A stretch of DNA of 64,000 bases from Molanna angustata (GCA_963576475.1 OY754981.1:21807642-21871641), one strand, 5' to 3'; counted from the stretch's first letter, positions 17,285-28,469 are shown. Made by a program: numbers and translations. Notes: generated by a model from the sequence alone, not told the origin.

Positions 17285-20200
17285 CTGCAAATAAATTGTC
17301 ATTGTTGAAATAGATATATAAATAGGTCAAAATAACAATGAAATTCTCGATTTTTTATAACATGAGTTATTTTTGTAAAGCTTATATTCATGAAACAAGA
17401 GTTTGTTTAGGATCTATACCAATAAATACCCATAATGATGAAATAATTTGGGATAGTTTATTTTGTAAAATTCCATTTCGATTAAAAAAAAATTAAAAAC
17501 CCATAAGGATCTTAACAACTTTCATACATAAAAACTTATCCCTAATGACATGTTAAAAATAATTATCTAATGTGAAGTTTTCTTATGAAAAAGGTAACTT
17601 ACATTTTCAATGTTGTATGTAGTATAAAAGTATAAATAAATATTTACCATGCATCCAAGGTCCTCGTCTGCGTACAATCCTGGAAAATGCTTCTGGTCAC
17701 CACAGTAGAAGGATGTCTCCGGCAGTTCCACTTTGGATACAAAGTTGTCATCAAAATTCTTGTCGTATCCAACTGGATAGTATTCTTTAGGGGCGTTCAT
17801 TACCTTCTGAGTGGGTTCTTGGGGCTTGTTGTGCCTGTAAAGTATACAAAAAAATAGTAATGGGTCATTGTGATACATCGATATTCCTGTTTACCTGCAA
17901 TGTGTATAGCGTGTAGGTTAGGACGAAGGTATCCGAAACGGAGTGTTCGGGTATCTTCGTAATAATATGCAGGATGGTATATAAACGAAAGACAAAGAGG
18001 GAGGCACCCTCTGATTTTACTCTCCGATTACGGTTCTCACGTAGTGGTTCTTTAGTGTATCATATATAATTTTATTTACTTCTACTTAGAATTTATATAT
18101 TGTATTGTTTGGTATTAATAAAGTGAACTTATATGAATACGCGATGATTATTTATAATATACTCTTTATTACTAGTACAGTATACCGCAGTCATCTTTTG
18201 ATCGTCAGTTTTTTTAACAAGGTATTAAACTGGTACCATTTATGCCAATACGATGATATGCGCTTATAATGGAGATATATTCAAACATGTCTATGAACAT
18301 AATGACTATTTTACTTTCGAAATTATCGATTTTTTTACAGAAAAAAATGAGATTTATAAAAAATGTACCTGCATATTATATAAAAAAACTTTACTTGCAA
18401 TTCTTCAAATGTTTGCATGGAGCATTCAAATTTATTCTTAACAACATCTAATTCGTTCGATTTTGTTTAAAAAAATAAAATTCTTCATACAATACTTACC
18501 TATTACAATAATTTATCTATTTATTGATTACAAAATCCAATAGAGAACAAAACATTGGGAAGGTACGATAATTTGAAAAACATGTAAATATGTAAAATGC
18601 TAATATGTAAGTCATTGGCGTCATATTATTTATATTAATTCATTATTTGTATCCAAAAAAAAAATATAAAATGTATTAAGTGAGTCATTATATTAACACC
18701 TCGTAATTCTATTGTTTTTTCAGTGAATTCTGGAGGGCAAGTCAGGGGGGTAAGTCCCGTCAAACAATGGAATCAAAAGCGTTTTACATTTTACAAGTTT
18801 TGTTGTAAATTTTGATAAAAACAATAGTTATACTAATTAATCATGAAAATATAAAAAATTATTCCAGCTATACCTACATATAGTCGATAGGTACACTGAA
18901 TAATATATTTGCAACATTTGCGTGAGAAATGAGTTTAAATAAATTTCTCCTCTGCTGGGGATCGAACCCAGGACGCACAGAAACCAAACGGCTTACCAAC
19001 TGTGCCACGGCGGTCGGCTTAATTATTGTGAAAATATTTACCTCTTGGGTGGTGGAGGAGGAGGCCTTCTAGTCGTTGTGGATGTCGTTCTTGGTGGTGC
19101 ATTAAGCATTTGGTTAACAAGTTGCTGTTGCCTCAATTTGATGGCAGCTTCGATAGCTTCAACGGAAATATTTGTCGCCTTTGAAATAGCCGTTATTTTC
19201 TCAGACAAAGTTCCCTCTTGCAAAAAGTTGTTCTGGTTCGATATCGAGTTATAAGAAACCATATTGTCGACCTTTTGTACTGGTTTTGCCATAAAATTTG
19301 GTAATTGATTGTAAGAAAACTGACTCTGTTGTGGAACAAAATTATTTTGTTGATATTGAGTTTGGTCGTCAGATTTTCTGATTGATATAGTATTTGGAGA
19401 GTATGAGGCCGCTGTGGGAACTTTACTTAAAGATGGGTTTAGTGGCAGTTGAACGGTATTTCTGTAAGTCTGGGGTGATACAACTGAGACGCTTCCATGT
19501 AATTTTGTAGAGTCTTCATTGTTTGGCGATTGATAATTCGTTATTCTGGATGTTGGCATAACTTGATAAGAAGCGTATTGAGGACTTACTCCAGTCATGA
19601 CTGGTGCTGGAATCGCTCTGAACGCTTGGTCTGCAACGTTCGACACACCTATTTGCTGTCCAACTGACACCAAATTATTTTGGGCAACATTTGAGATCCT
19701 CACAGGAGCAGCTGATACGCTGACAAAATTTGATTTGGGAACTTGTCCTATTCTATTTAGGTTTTGATTCTGTTGCTGTGTGTTGCTAGGTATACTCTGC
19801 GAAGGAACAAATACTTTCTTCGAATGAGTGTGTGTCGGAGATGTAGGTAATGGAAGCTGCATATCTTGCGCGGGTGGGATTGGTTTGAATGGTGGAATTG
19901 ATATAGGGGCTGCCTTGTTAGGAGACAAATGTCTGACAGATGATTGTAACGATCTTCCTGACGGAATAACGTTGTCTTCGACGGCAATCATTGTTTTCTC
20001 AGTTGACGATGTTGAGATCACTGGAGAAATCGTTGTTGAAGAAGGCATACGAACAACCAATCTGTTCTTATTGCGTTTCGGAGCAACCTGAAACCAAAAT
20101 AAATATAATTAAAATAAAATAGTAAGATATTCTTATTAAGAACCAATAATCTAGTAAGTAAGCTAACTGTATAATATAGATTATTTAATTATAATTGTAC

Positions 20201-20570
20201 CTATATCACATGGACAAAGAATAATTCAATTTAGTTTTGATTCAAGTATTTTTTTAACAATTACAGCTAACATATTTTTTGTTATAAATCCAAATTTTTT
20301 GAGACCTATTGTAACTTTTTAGGTGTCAACATTGAATAAATTAATTTAAGGTGACCAGAATATAACATTTCATTGAAAGAGAAATTCACTTTTTTATGCA
20401 TCAATAAAAACGTCCCACGATGAGCTCATCATTCAAAACAGTTTTTTATTGACATGAGAAAATATATATTATGGTCGTATCAAAATGTGAAGTCTCGATT
20501 AAAAACAAAAACTTACGTAATATACACTGGTTAGCAAAAAAATCGTACAAAAAGTTGTACTTCCTAACAT
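16295..20570 (-). CDS. Secreted single-CBM14 chitin-binding protein, CPAP1-like (4 exons)
   Basis: The exons in transcript order are 20570-20517, 20087-19042, 17834-17648 and 17284-16295. They are joined by GT-AG introns of phases 0, 2 and 0, and the product is 758 residues. Residues 1-18 (MLGSTTFCTIFLLTSVYY) are a signal peptide. Residues 19-367 are Ser/Thr/Pro/Gln/Asn-rich and end in a proline run (RRPPPPPPKR). The chitin-binding type-2 domain has six cysteines at 411, 428, 434, 448, 461 and 469 (spacing 16-5-13-12-7), with the signature FLCPESTLFDQTILKC and NWWFYVDC. Residues about 500-758 are Lys/Ser/Thr/Asn-rich and probably disordered. One CBM14 domain with WW-x(4)-C is the mark of insect CPAP1 cuticular proteins, which bind chitin outside the cell. 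The orthologue is not assigned. A TATATA at 20663-20668 and a leader without upstream ATG support this start, but see the alternative exons at 21294 and 29890. Confidence 0.85.
17648..17834 (-). CDS. Exon 3: first half of CBM14
   Basis: The acceptor TTTACAG|GCACAAC completes an Arg codon split with exon 2, and the donor is TGCATG|GTAAAT. It encodes 62 residues, including EYYPVGYDKNFDDN and FYCGDQKHFPGLYADEDLGC with cysteines 1 and 2 of the domain. Confidence 0.9.
17900..18177 (+). mobile_element. Possible solo LTR
   Basis: A block starting TGTGTATAGCG and ending near ACTAGTACA. It carries TATATAAA at about 17979, AATAAA at about 18117 and a stem-forming word pair (ACGAAGGTATCCGAA with TTCGGGTATCTTCGT) at 17919-17963. 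The TATA-to-polyA layout is LTR-like, but I found no matching target duplication, so the edges are uncertain. Confidence 0.35.
18895..19019 (-). mobile_element. SINE-B, copy 1
   Basis: Reversed SINE-B. GGGATCGAACCCAGGACGCA is the box B complement, and CGGCTTACCAACTGTGCCAC the box A complement. It ends 22 bp from the donor of exon 2 of the chitin-binding gene. Others lie at 25014, 27710, 56330, 58762 and 62333. Confidence 0.75.
19042..20087 (-). CDS. Exon 2: Ser/Thr/Gln-rich linker
   Basis: 1046 bp from GGTTTCAG|GTTGCTCCG to CCCAAGAG|GTAAAT, open throughout. It begins VAPKRNKNRLVVRMPSS and ends RRPPPPPPKR. Low-complexity Q/N/S/T/P composition suggests an extended, possibly O-glycosylated linker. 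The phase 0 acceptor fits both the signal exon at 20517 and the exon at 21294. Confidence 0.9.
20517..20570 (-). CDS. Exon 1: signal-peptide exon of the chitin-binding gene
   Basis: Eighteen codons from ATG to a perfect donor TAC|GTAAGT (phase 0), 429 bp upstream of exon 2. The peptide has the n/h-region pattern of a signal sequence and runs in frame into VAPKRN. There is no ATG in the roughly 65 nt before it back to a TATATA-linked start. It is inferred from sequence and needs transcript evidence. Confidence 0.6.
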
Positions 20571-20662
20571 ACCTCTGCTTAAATTATAATACCTAATATT
20601 TCTAATAGTTTTGTAATAAGATATAATCAAAGATCAAAAGGGTTAAAGAAAAAGTCTATTGG

Positions 20663-20668
20663 TATATA
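20663..20668 (-). promoter_or_regulatory. Candidate TATA box of the chitin-binding gene
   Basis: TATATA on the minus strand, 93 nt upstream of the ATG at 20570. The expected start near 20638 has no strong initiator, so the support is weak. Confidence 0.25.
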
Positions 20669-21119
20669 ATTTGAATACATACCAGTATGCTAAAGTTCAA
20701 AATTAAACTACGGTTTGCAATACTGATACAAACGAAAGTGAGATATTGCTAATAGATACATTATATTATATTTGATCGTTATTTGAGATAAGTAGGTACA
20801 TGATTAATTTATTTAAAAACATTCCAGTAATATCAAAACTAGTTTTACAGTAGGAAAATATTTTATTGCAAGTACCTATATGCCCTTTTATGAGAGAGTT
20901 CAGAATTTCCACATGGTGATGTTTACTCCTATAAAATTTCAAACTTTAGCTTCCATTTTAAATAATTAATTTATGTTTGCATATATATGCATACTAGCTG
21001 CAGAGCTTCACTTCTTCATTTTATAATGCTTTTGTATTTTTCTTAGATTCCCATTCTTTAAAATCCCATTTTGCACCACTTAAACTGACCTCTAAATTTC
21101 ATTCCTCATTACTCATTCT

Positions 21120-21230
21120 TTCTGGGACCAATTGCATTAATTTTCATCTGACTTACATTCAAGAAAATTTAAATTATTTTTTATATTTACATTAATTTTC
21201 ATCTGACTTACATACAAGAATACTTGCATT
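21120..21230. repeat. Short tandem duplication
   Basis: ATTAATTTTCATCTGACTTA at about 21136 is repeated at about 21191, with flanking CATxCAAGAA. The unit is about 55 bp, two copies. Confidence 0.6.
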
Positions 21231-21231
21231 A

Positions 21232-21287
21232 TTTTTTTCAAATATTTCATTTGCATTTAAAGGCAAATGAAATATTTGAAAAAAAAA
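21232..21287. repeat. Perfect hairpin next to a splice donor
   Basis: TTTTTTTCAAATATTTCATTTGC (23 nt, first part at 21232) pairs perfectly with GCAAATGAAATATTTGAAAAAAA ending near 21285, around a loop of about 8 nt. On the minus strand it starts within about 10 nt of the donor of the exon at 21294-21436. Confidence 0.8.
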
Positions 21288-21293
21288 AATCAC

Positions 21294-21436
21294 CTTTTGT
21301 TTTGGTTGTTGCATGGCACCTCCGATTCCATTGGCAGTAGCAACGACGCCTTCCCTGGAACTTACAGACCTTCTCTTGCTGGTGTCCAAGTTGGTCAGAG
21401 ACTGACCGAAGCCAAGTTCATCTCCGACACTGAAAC
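21294..21436 (-). CDS. Internal exon B (alternative 5' exon or neighbouring gene)
   Basis: The acceptor ACTTCAG|GTTTCAG and donor AAAAG|GTGATT flank 143 bp. They encode (G)FSVGDELGFGQSLTNLD, then TSKRRSVSSREGVV and ATANGIGGAMQQPKQK. Its start phase (1) matches exon A at 29890, giving ...VGLG|FSVGDELG. Its end phase (0) matches exon 2 of the chitin-binding gene, giving ...PKQK|VAPKRN. I recognise no domain. It could be an alternative upstream exon of that gene, or an exon of a separate secreted-protein gene. GC content and codon regularity stand out from the intron around it. Confidence 0.6.
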
Positions 21437-21711
21437 CTGAAGTCACAAGGATATTAAAAATACTTAGAAACAGTTAAATTTCGTATTTATTGAGTGTTTG
21501 AGAAGTTAGTTTTTTATTGAGTAATTATGAATGAACATATTTTTTAAATATTTGAGCCTATGAATAGATGGAAAGAAATTCATTTTTAAAACATTTTTTT
21601 CATAATACAACCGAATCATCCTTCATACCAATAACAAAAACCTTTAAAAAATATCTTCTTTACACACCTACACAAGCATTTTAATAGATATATTATATAC
21701 ATACATACATA

Positions 21712-22090
21712 CCATCACGCCGTATCCCTACTTGGGGTAGGCAGAGAGGACCGAACGCCAGACACCTCTATCTTGACATACGTGTTTTGCCTCATTAACA
21801 TCCATGCATCGCGTCATACATGCTCTCCTATTATTCTGACTTCGTATATTACCATCTTTCAAAATCTCATTTATATGATCATGCCAACTCTTTCTCGGGC
21901 GGCCACGACCTCTCATTCCACTCTTTTCAGCATTGTATACTTTCTTTGTCAGGCGCTCATCGTTCATTCTCTCCACATGTCCGAACCATCGTAGTGTATT
22001 TATTTTCATTCTACTCACAATATCTCTTTCAATCTTGCATTCTCGTCTGATGTCCACATTCCTTATCCTATCACGAATTTATTTGACTTT
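21712..22090 (-). pseudogene. RTE-like LINE ORF2 C-terminus, copy 2
   Basis: The minus frame 22057-21728 encodes RMKINTLRWFGHVERMNDE, then GRGRPRKSWHDHINEIL and RGVWRSVLSAYPK. The 3' end is ATACCATCACGCCGTATCCC on the plus strand. It is open for 109 residues, one of the least decayed of this family here. Confidence 0.75.
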
Positions 22091-22840
22091 CGAGGACCGC
22101 TTCGGCTTACAAAATATACAATATGGATTCAATAGGTAAATAGATAAAAGTAAACATATTGTATCCATATTGTATATTTTGTATAAAACTAATGAAAACT
22201 GCATACTCAACACCAGTTGATTATGGCCTTGTAAGTCGAAACTGTCGTCGGAAGTCAAATAAATTCGTTTTGGAATATATTATGTGTTCATATTTATCAT
22301 AATTATTATGGAATTCTACAGTTTGGATGCTGTGTCAATCGAGAGATGGAAAACTGCTTATATTTATCCTATAAAAGTAACCAGTATATATTGCTTGAGA
22401 AACAAACGAGTCTGTGTATTTATAACTACCAATTTTTTCGATTCGAATTCATTTCTCTAAAATGAGCGACATTCTTCGTGTGGTTATGTATCCAAAGTGC
22501 CAAAAATTGGTTATCTCATATTAAATTTGAATCAAACTCCATTAACGTTACTTTTAAAATAAAAGAGTCTGTATAAAACGAATTGTGGACTGATTACTTT
22601 TTAATGATGGCAACATTACAGATGCTACATTAATGAAACTCGAAAATGACAACCTGAATAGAAACTACAAGAAGATTAATGGTTTGCGATTGGTTTTACC
22701 TATGATATAAAATACGAATAACAAAATCAATGCCAATGAATAACAAAATGAAAGTACCAATATTTAAAGGAACATACCAAAAATGATGAAATAATAAAGA
22801 TATAGTAAGATATTCGTTGTAATATAAACGAAAATGTTGT
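22091..22840. other. AT-rich spacer
   Basis: Includes a small inverted pair around AATATACAATATGGATTCAA (22115) and its mirror at 22158-22180. No exon seen. Confidence 0.5.
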
Positions 22841-22966
22841 TAAAATCTCAATAGAGACAAAGTAAGAATGTTATAGGAAAACCTGGCACCTACAGGGCTT
22901 ACGACCTGTCATCGGCTGGTTTACTCCGGTCTTCTACCTATAATTTTCCAACTTTGTCTCTATTTG
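22841..22966. mobile_element. Foldback element E, copy 1
   Basis: ATCTCAATAGAGACAAAGT at the left is mirrored by ACTTTGTCTCTATT at the right. The core is GGCACCTACAGGGCTTACGA and CTGTCATCGGCTGGTTTAC. Related to 26573-26695 and 62117-62299. Confidence 0.65.
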
Positions 22967-23023
22967 TTACTTGTTATAAAAATATCATTGACTCCAAACA
23001 GGGAAAAATCCTATATTTGCGCA

Positions 23024-23480
23024 TATACGACTTAAAAATATTCCAACTGTCGATTCGTTCATGAGAATTCAATTCTCTGAATGAATCGACATTACATATT
23101 AAGCCAAGAAGCGTGTACGAAGGAAAATTTTGTATGGCGTAGTGGACTTTTTGCATGCTAATAACACCAACTAGAGGCCTCGCAGCATATATGTTCATAT
23201 ACATGGATTTACTCAGAATTCGGAGTAGAAAATTTAATGTGAGTTTTGTGTGTGTGTCTGTCCCCCCCCCCCCCTTATAACTTTTGATCCGCTCAATTTA
23301 CAGAGCACAAAATTTCAGAATATATACTCAACATATCGACAATGTTTCAAGACAGGATACGCGAGAATTGTATGCAGAGGTCTACTTTTTTCACGGATTT
23401 TCCAACTTTGAAGTAAAAAAACACCAACTTAGAATTCGGAGTAGAACATTTCGTGTGTCTGTGTGTGTGTGTGTCTGTGT

Positions 23481-23517
<37 letters not shown>

Positions 23518-24060
23518 TGTCTGTGTGTGTGTCTGTCACCCCCTTTTAACTTTTGATCCGCTCAATTTACAGAGCCTAAATTTTCAGAATATATAAACAG
23601 TTATAGGCCTACAACTTTTATACTCAGAATTGTGAATTTTTGTTTCAGTCAGGGGTTATCAACTTTTGAAATTTTAGCTTATTTTTCCATATATCTCAGA
23701 AACCATAAAAGATAGAACTCTGAAAATTGGTATAAACATAGAAAAATACAAAATCGCAAATTAATTTTTTCAAAAAAATTCCAAGGTTTCTCAAACATTT
23801 TTTATTAAGATTTTTTTTTTATGATAAATTTATGAGTTTAACTGCCTATATTTCCAATTTTTTAAAAAATATCAAAAAAAACCGAAACACCCCAACTACA
23901 TAATTTAATTATCTATAAAAAATATTATTATTGTATCAGCACATCTCAATTTTTTTTTACAATTTTTATAAAAATTGAATTTTGTGACGACATTGCTTCA
24001 TACAATTTGTATGGCAGTAGCCTACACACAATATCTAAGAAGTCTTAATAGTTTGATACT
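23024..24060 (+). repeat. Repeat F, copy 2 (longest)
   Basis: Contains TCAGAATTCGGAGTAGAA twice (23213, 23431), C and TG runs, CCGAAACACCCCAACTACA and TACAATTTGTATGGCAGTAG. It matches 43997-44640 closely over more than 500 bp and 50800-51670 in reverse. No coding capacity. Class unknown. Confidence 0.75.
23454..23537. repeat. (TG)n microsatellite
   Basis: About 80 bp of TG/TGTC repeats inside repeat F. The equivalent site in the 43997 copy is much shorter, so the tract is variable. Confidence 0.85.
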
Positions 24061-24061
24061 A

Positions 24062-24130
24062 ATATCCAAACATACATACATACCATCATGCTGTTTTCAT
24101 ATTCTGGGTAGGATCGGAGTACTTATGCTT
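24062..24130 (-). repeat. RTE-like LINE 3' tip
   Basis: ACATACATACCATCATGCTG with TCTGGGTAGG matches the 3' ends of the RTE-like copies. The same tip follows repeat F at 44645. Confidence 0.45.
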
Positions 24131-24139
24131 ATTATTTTC

Positions 24140-25010
24140 CTACAAGAATATATACAGAACATAATAAAAAATTTAAGGTATATTTTTCTTTATTAATATC
24201 CAAACTAATTAGGTTATTTTTTCAAAATGATTCGTTTTGTAGTAATGATTCAAATTCTAATTGGAAAAATAGGCACGTTGGCAGCAGTCACCCTCTTATA
24301 TCTACTCAACAATTCGATAATTTCTTTAATTTAATTTTATTATTATACTTCCTCAGTGCGTGATATTCAATGTATCCTAACTATAAATATGATTTGTCCA
24401 TTAATTAAATGACCTTAAGGTAATAAAAATACGGACATGTTTCCTTTTGTTCGGATGATTTAATAAACAGCAATTAATGAACTGCATATTATGCAATTAT
24501 TATTGAATATTTTTGCATTATTATATAACTGATTTAGGGTCAATACGTGCACGATAGGAAGGGAATCCCAGCGGACGGATATGATAAAAAAAATTGATAA
24601 CCTCATTTTTTGAAGTCAGTTAAATACGGTTCGATTGACTTTAAAAACTATTGAACTAGTTTCAACATGACACGAAGACCACCATTTACATATATACATA
24701 AATTCCATCACGTTATTTTCCTATCATCGTGGTAAACAAAGAGAACACAGCGCCATTTACTACATCGTCTCGTTCATGAGGTGGTTCATGAGGAGGTGCA
24801 CTGCGGCCTTCTGGGTTTTCGGTTAAAATCTCAGTTCACGTCTGTGAGACAGCTCAGGAGCCGTAGGGGGTTTTATAGGGGTATAGAATATCATACATAC
24901 TCGTCTGTCATTCAAACTTTCAGTTTCCTTATTTCCGAATATTGCAAACATGGTCATGCCACTAATATATTCTTGACGTACCCCTACCTCTCATTTTATA
25001 ATAATAATTA
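24140..25010. other. Spacer with an unplaced GC-richer block
   Basis: 24730-24960 is GC-richer (GTGGTTCATGAGGAGGTGCA, TCAGGAGCCGTAGGGGGTTT) and looks like an old repeat, but nothing else in the window matches it. The rest is AT-rich. Confidence 0.35.
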
Positions 25011-25013
25011 TCA

Positions 25014-25192
25014 ATCCCTTGCACCCTGCGCCAGTGGCGATTTAATTTTTTATTGCCTTATGCCAATTTCTTACAACTAACCAGTGTTTCCAGGCCAAAT
25101 AAGAATGAATTTAAATAAATTTCTCCTCTGCTGGAAATCGAACCCAGGATGAAAGACAGAAGACAAACGGGTTACCAACTGTACCACGACAT
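25014..25192 (-). mobile_element. SINE-B, copy 2
   Basis: CTTGCACCCTGCGCCAGTGG tail end, CTAACCAGTGTTTCCAG, then GAAATCGAACCCAGGA (box B complement) and GGGTTACCAACTGTACCACG (box A complement). Confidence 0.7.
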
Positions 25193-25282
25193 TTATTCTA
25201 CTTACATGCCTTTTCTGCCATGCTCATGTATCAGTTTGTCAAAGCATTATATACCCAAATATTTTTTTAGAATGAATATGCA

Positions 25283-25595
25283 AGCTATAAGGCACCGGCT
25301 TAGAATAGTGCTTCCATTCTGTTCTTTTATTATTTTCGATTATTCCGTAAGAGCCGGGTAATTTAAAATACATCAGGCAACAAAAACATTTCACATAGTT
25401 CAGCAATGAGGTTCACCAACTTAAATTAGTTCAAATTAGTTTGAATACAGTGCATTTTTAGGTTAGACGAAACTGGTGTCTGAGTATACACGCATGTGTT
25501 GTGCTCCTTTTTTATAAGGTAATGCACACCCGCACAACTGTCGCTGGTTACCCCACATTGTGGAATATGCCGTGATGGTATAAATGAATGATGAA
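25283..25595 (+). repeat. Repeat D, copy 2 (near full length)
   Basis: Runs from CACCGGCTTAGAATAGTGCT through CAGCAATGAGGTTCACC and ACAACTGTCGCTGGTTACCC to GCCGTGATGGTATAAATGAA. The two ends match the reversed copies at 27337 and 30715. Confidence 0.65.
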
Positions 25596-25867
25596 TACGT
25601 CCTTGTGAAAAGTATATGTTTATCGTAAAATAATTTGAGCCAGTCAAGTGGGTGCGTAGAATGCAAATTTGTGTCTTTTACTTGGTTGATATAAGTGCAA
25701 ACCGCCCCTCTCCACGGCGAAAAGGTCCAAGAAGTTTGACGGAAGTTATTCATAAATATTATTTAGCATAAATCCTTGTGCTATGGGTCAACGAAATCGG
25801 TTGAGGCAGTTAGGATTATTTCCCATCATTGGATTTCTTATTCAGTGCGATGTCCGCTCAGCCCATC
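25592..25867 (-). mobile_element. SINE-A, copy 3, split by a G repeat
   Basis: The SINE tail (ACGTCCTTGTGAAAAGTATA) is at 25596-25617, and the tRNA-like part (CGAAATCGGTTGAGGCAGTT to CGCTCAGCCCATC) is at 25764-25867. Repeat G copy 2 fills the gap. Confidence 0.5.
25640..25752 (+). repeat. Repeat G, copy 2
   Basis: GTGCAAACCGCCCCTCTCCA and GCGAAAAGGTCCAAGAAGTT match the G pattern. It is inserted within a SINE-A copy. Confidence 0.5.
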
Positions 25868-26039
25868 TTAAGCATATAATAAATAAAGTGTCACCTTATG
25901 TATAAGGACTTTTGCTTTCATTGTTTACAAAAACCGACTTCTCAATAGATGGCGTTACAAAAAAGGTTTCTTCATTATTTCATAGATGGCTTTAGTAAAA
26001 ATGTGTTATTTCTATACGAATTGTATCCCGATTATTGAA

Positions 26040-26510
26040 ATATATAAAAAAATTTGAAATTGCATTGATAAGGGAACTCAATTTTTCAGAGCACATCCTC
26101 TGGGAATGCTCTCACCCAAATGTGTCCTACAACAGAACGGAGCTCCTCGCTGCAGTCCGTGGGCCTCTTCAAGGTCCCATTGGGCAAGCGGATTTAGTGG
26201 TCTCTAAGAAGAACTTTACAGCCTTCAAATTGTTTTGCCATGGCTATAGTACCCTTCTATCTGCTGAATAAAAAAAATGAAATTCCAGAGTGTCCTTGGT
26301 CAACTCTCTGATGCCCAGTTTTACAGCCACAGGCTTGAAGTACTCTCGCGACAATCCATGTCTGTGAATATTATCTTCACCGACGTTGATTGTTATTTTT
26401 TGCATAATTGTGCCGAGACCACGAGTCTAGAGGAGCTTCTAGAGCTACTCTTCCTGCCATGCATTCTTTGTCATTCTTACTAGCGTTCTGCGAAGGGGTC
26501 GTTTCAGTCC
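26040..26510 (+). pseudogene. LINE ORF2 C-terminal fragment (family O)
   Basis: The frame to 26271 encodes NFSEHILWECSHPNVSYNRT, then ELLAAVRGPLQGPIGQ and CHGYSTLLSAE. The HxLWECxHPxxxxxR pattern resembles the Cys/His motif near the end of jockey/R1-like ORF2 proteins. A second, less clear frame at 26277-26483 follows. Truncated. Confidence 0.5.
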
Positions 26511-26572
26511 CCATATGCGGAGCGGGTGGAGGTGGGCGTAGCTAATTCAATAAGAAGGCATAATTAATGAAC

Positions 26573-26695
26573 GTTGCGCAAGCGCAAAAGGTGATCACGT
26601 AAACCAGCCGATGACAGATCGTAAGCCCTGTAGGTGCCTTGAGTTCCTGGTTCTTCTATGATATTCCAACTTCGTCTCTATTGAGATATTGAAAA
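26573..26695. mobile_element. Foldback element E, copy 2 (left end missing)
   Basis: GCGCAAGCGCAAAAGGTGAT leads into CCAGCCGATGACAG, then CCTGTAGGTGCCTTGAGTTC and TTCGTCTCTATTGAGATATT. The right arm matches that of copy 3. Confidence 0.6.
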
Positions 26696-26699
26696 AAAA

Positions 26700-27335
26700 G
26701 TCAAATAAAGGCTTTGATAAAAAAAATCCATTTTATCAAGTTTTGGAGAACTGGCACGAAGTCAGCCAACCAGATAACTTCGAGAGCTATACTACTGTCA
26801 TTTTTCTATATTCATTTGATGCGTGTCAAATTATTTACAGTATGGATCACTGTAAGTTGACTGCGAAATAGGTATAGTTAAATTATATGCCTTGGTACTA
26901 TTTATTATACGCACGACAAAAAAGCATATTAAACATAATTTTGTTTGGCATAACCGTTGTTTGGCATATCGGCACAAATGTCATTTTTTCATTGTAAGAC
27001 TTTGTAAATAAATGATCAGTTATGTTACATAAAGTACCATTAGTTTGTTGATCTCTATAATTTTATACATGACAAACTCCATTATTTAGTCTAGAAAATA
27101 ATCGAATTTTTATTTAATAAAGTTCTTTTGAGTACTGTTTAATTAATAATTCACATAGGTACCTAGATTTTTCGCATTTTCGAAAAATAATTCATTTAAT
27201 AATTTTGACTATTTTTTAATTGGTATAGGTACCCACAGACAGGTTGTGCCTTGTGGGATTTTTGTGTGTACGGTTGATTTATTATAATTGATATTATGTT
27301 TATGTATATTGTATGTTGACCGTGTACCAAATCTT
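26700..27335. other. AT-rich spacer
   Basis: No exon or repeat recognised. A 60-residue open frame from 26689 has no family features. Confidence 0.4.
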
Positions 27336-27336
27336 A

Positions 27337-27565
27337 AGTAAATACCATCACGGCATATCCTACATTGCGGAGTAAGCAGCGACAGGTGAGAGGGTGTGCA
27401 TTGGCACGTCTCCCGATACATCAATCTCGCCTCACCTAAAAAGGCGCTACATTCAGTATGGACGGTGAACCTCATTGCTGGACTACGAGTATGTGAAATG
27501 TTTTTTGCCTCTTGTATATTCGATTAGCCAGTAGCTAAGCACTATCCTAACCCGGTGACTCACAC
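27337..27565 (-). repeat. Repeat D, copy 3
   Basis: AAATACCATCACGGCATATC opens it. GCGACAGGTGAGAGGGTGTG, AAAAAGGCGCTACATTCAGT and GTGAACCTCATTGCTG follow, as in copy 4 at 30715. Confidence 0.65.
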
Positions 27566-27629
27566 CCTGCATATTTTTTATTCTATGTATTTTTTTTTCT
27601 ATGGCACTAAATGTTGAACCGAATTAGTT

Positions 27630-27855
27630 ACAGGAAGTTGATTGGTATAAATTACCTTATGGCAATAAACCCGCATTTGTTAAAATAATAATTAGGTACC
27701 TATACTTCCTTGCACCCTGCGCAAGTGGCGAGTTTTTGCCATATGGCGATTTCTTCTACTAACCAGTGTTTCCAGCCAAGAGAAGCAATATTATCGTGAG
27801 CAATTAATTTTAATAAATTTCTCTTCTGCGATCGATCGATCCCAGGACGCACTTA
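27630..27855. repeat. LINE tail K (plus) followed by SINE-B (minus), copy 3
   Basis: TTATGGCAATAAACCCGCAT at 27658 is a K tail. CTTGCACCCTGCGCAAGTGG from 27710 to CCCAGGACGCAC is a reversed SINE-B lacking its box A end. Confidence 0.6.
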
Positions 27856-27859
27856 CTGT

Positions 27860-28465
27860 ATATGATGATTATAAATTAATATGATTATAAAATTATATCA
27901 TTTATTTACAAAATATTTGTTACACCTAAAATTTGAAAGTGTCTCATACGAGTGAATAAACTACGCGATGTAGAATGAGCGGTAAAAGGAATTGGTTACT
28001 TTTTGTCGACAACTTTCAATTCTAACCAAACAATCTGATATAATAATAATAATATGTAAAGTAAACATCAACTCGCTGTTTACAATCATGGACATTGAAA
28101 AAGGAAACCATATATCAAATAATACACATCATAAAACTAAGAGAAATTATAAGAAAAAATACAATTATACTTACCAAAATAAAAAGACATGAAGATATAG
28201 ACAGTGTGTTAGTAAATAAAGATATAGATACAGAATAAACATGTAGATACAGATTGTAAATATATACTGAACATTTTAAAAGAGTAAGCAAATAAAATAA
28301 TATAAAAAAATACAAAAAGGTTTAAAGTTTACAAAAAGTTGTATGAATATACAAAAAATACAGTGAAAGAAATGTTTATATTGTATTTTAAATATACCTA
28401 AAATAATACATTATTAAAAACAGTTTAGGCGTACGAGATTGGATCATTTTTTTAACAATGTTATT
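27860..28465. other. AT-rich spacer
   Basis: No exon seen. The frames are Lys/Asn/Ile-rich and low in complexity. Confidence 0.5.
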
Positions 28466-28469
28466 ACAT

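Larger units (their letters stand above)
17835..19041 (-). other. Intron 2 of the chitin-binding gene
   Basis: Holds an LTR-like block (about 17900-18177), a SINE-B copy (18895-19019) abutting the splice donor, and a fragment of the GGGGGGTAAGTC element end at about 18745. Otherwise it is AT-rich with no exon seen. Confidence 0.7.
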
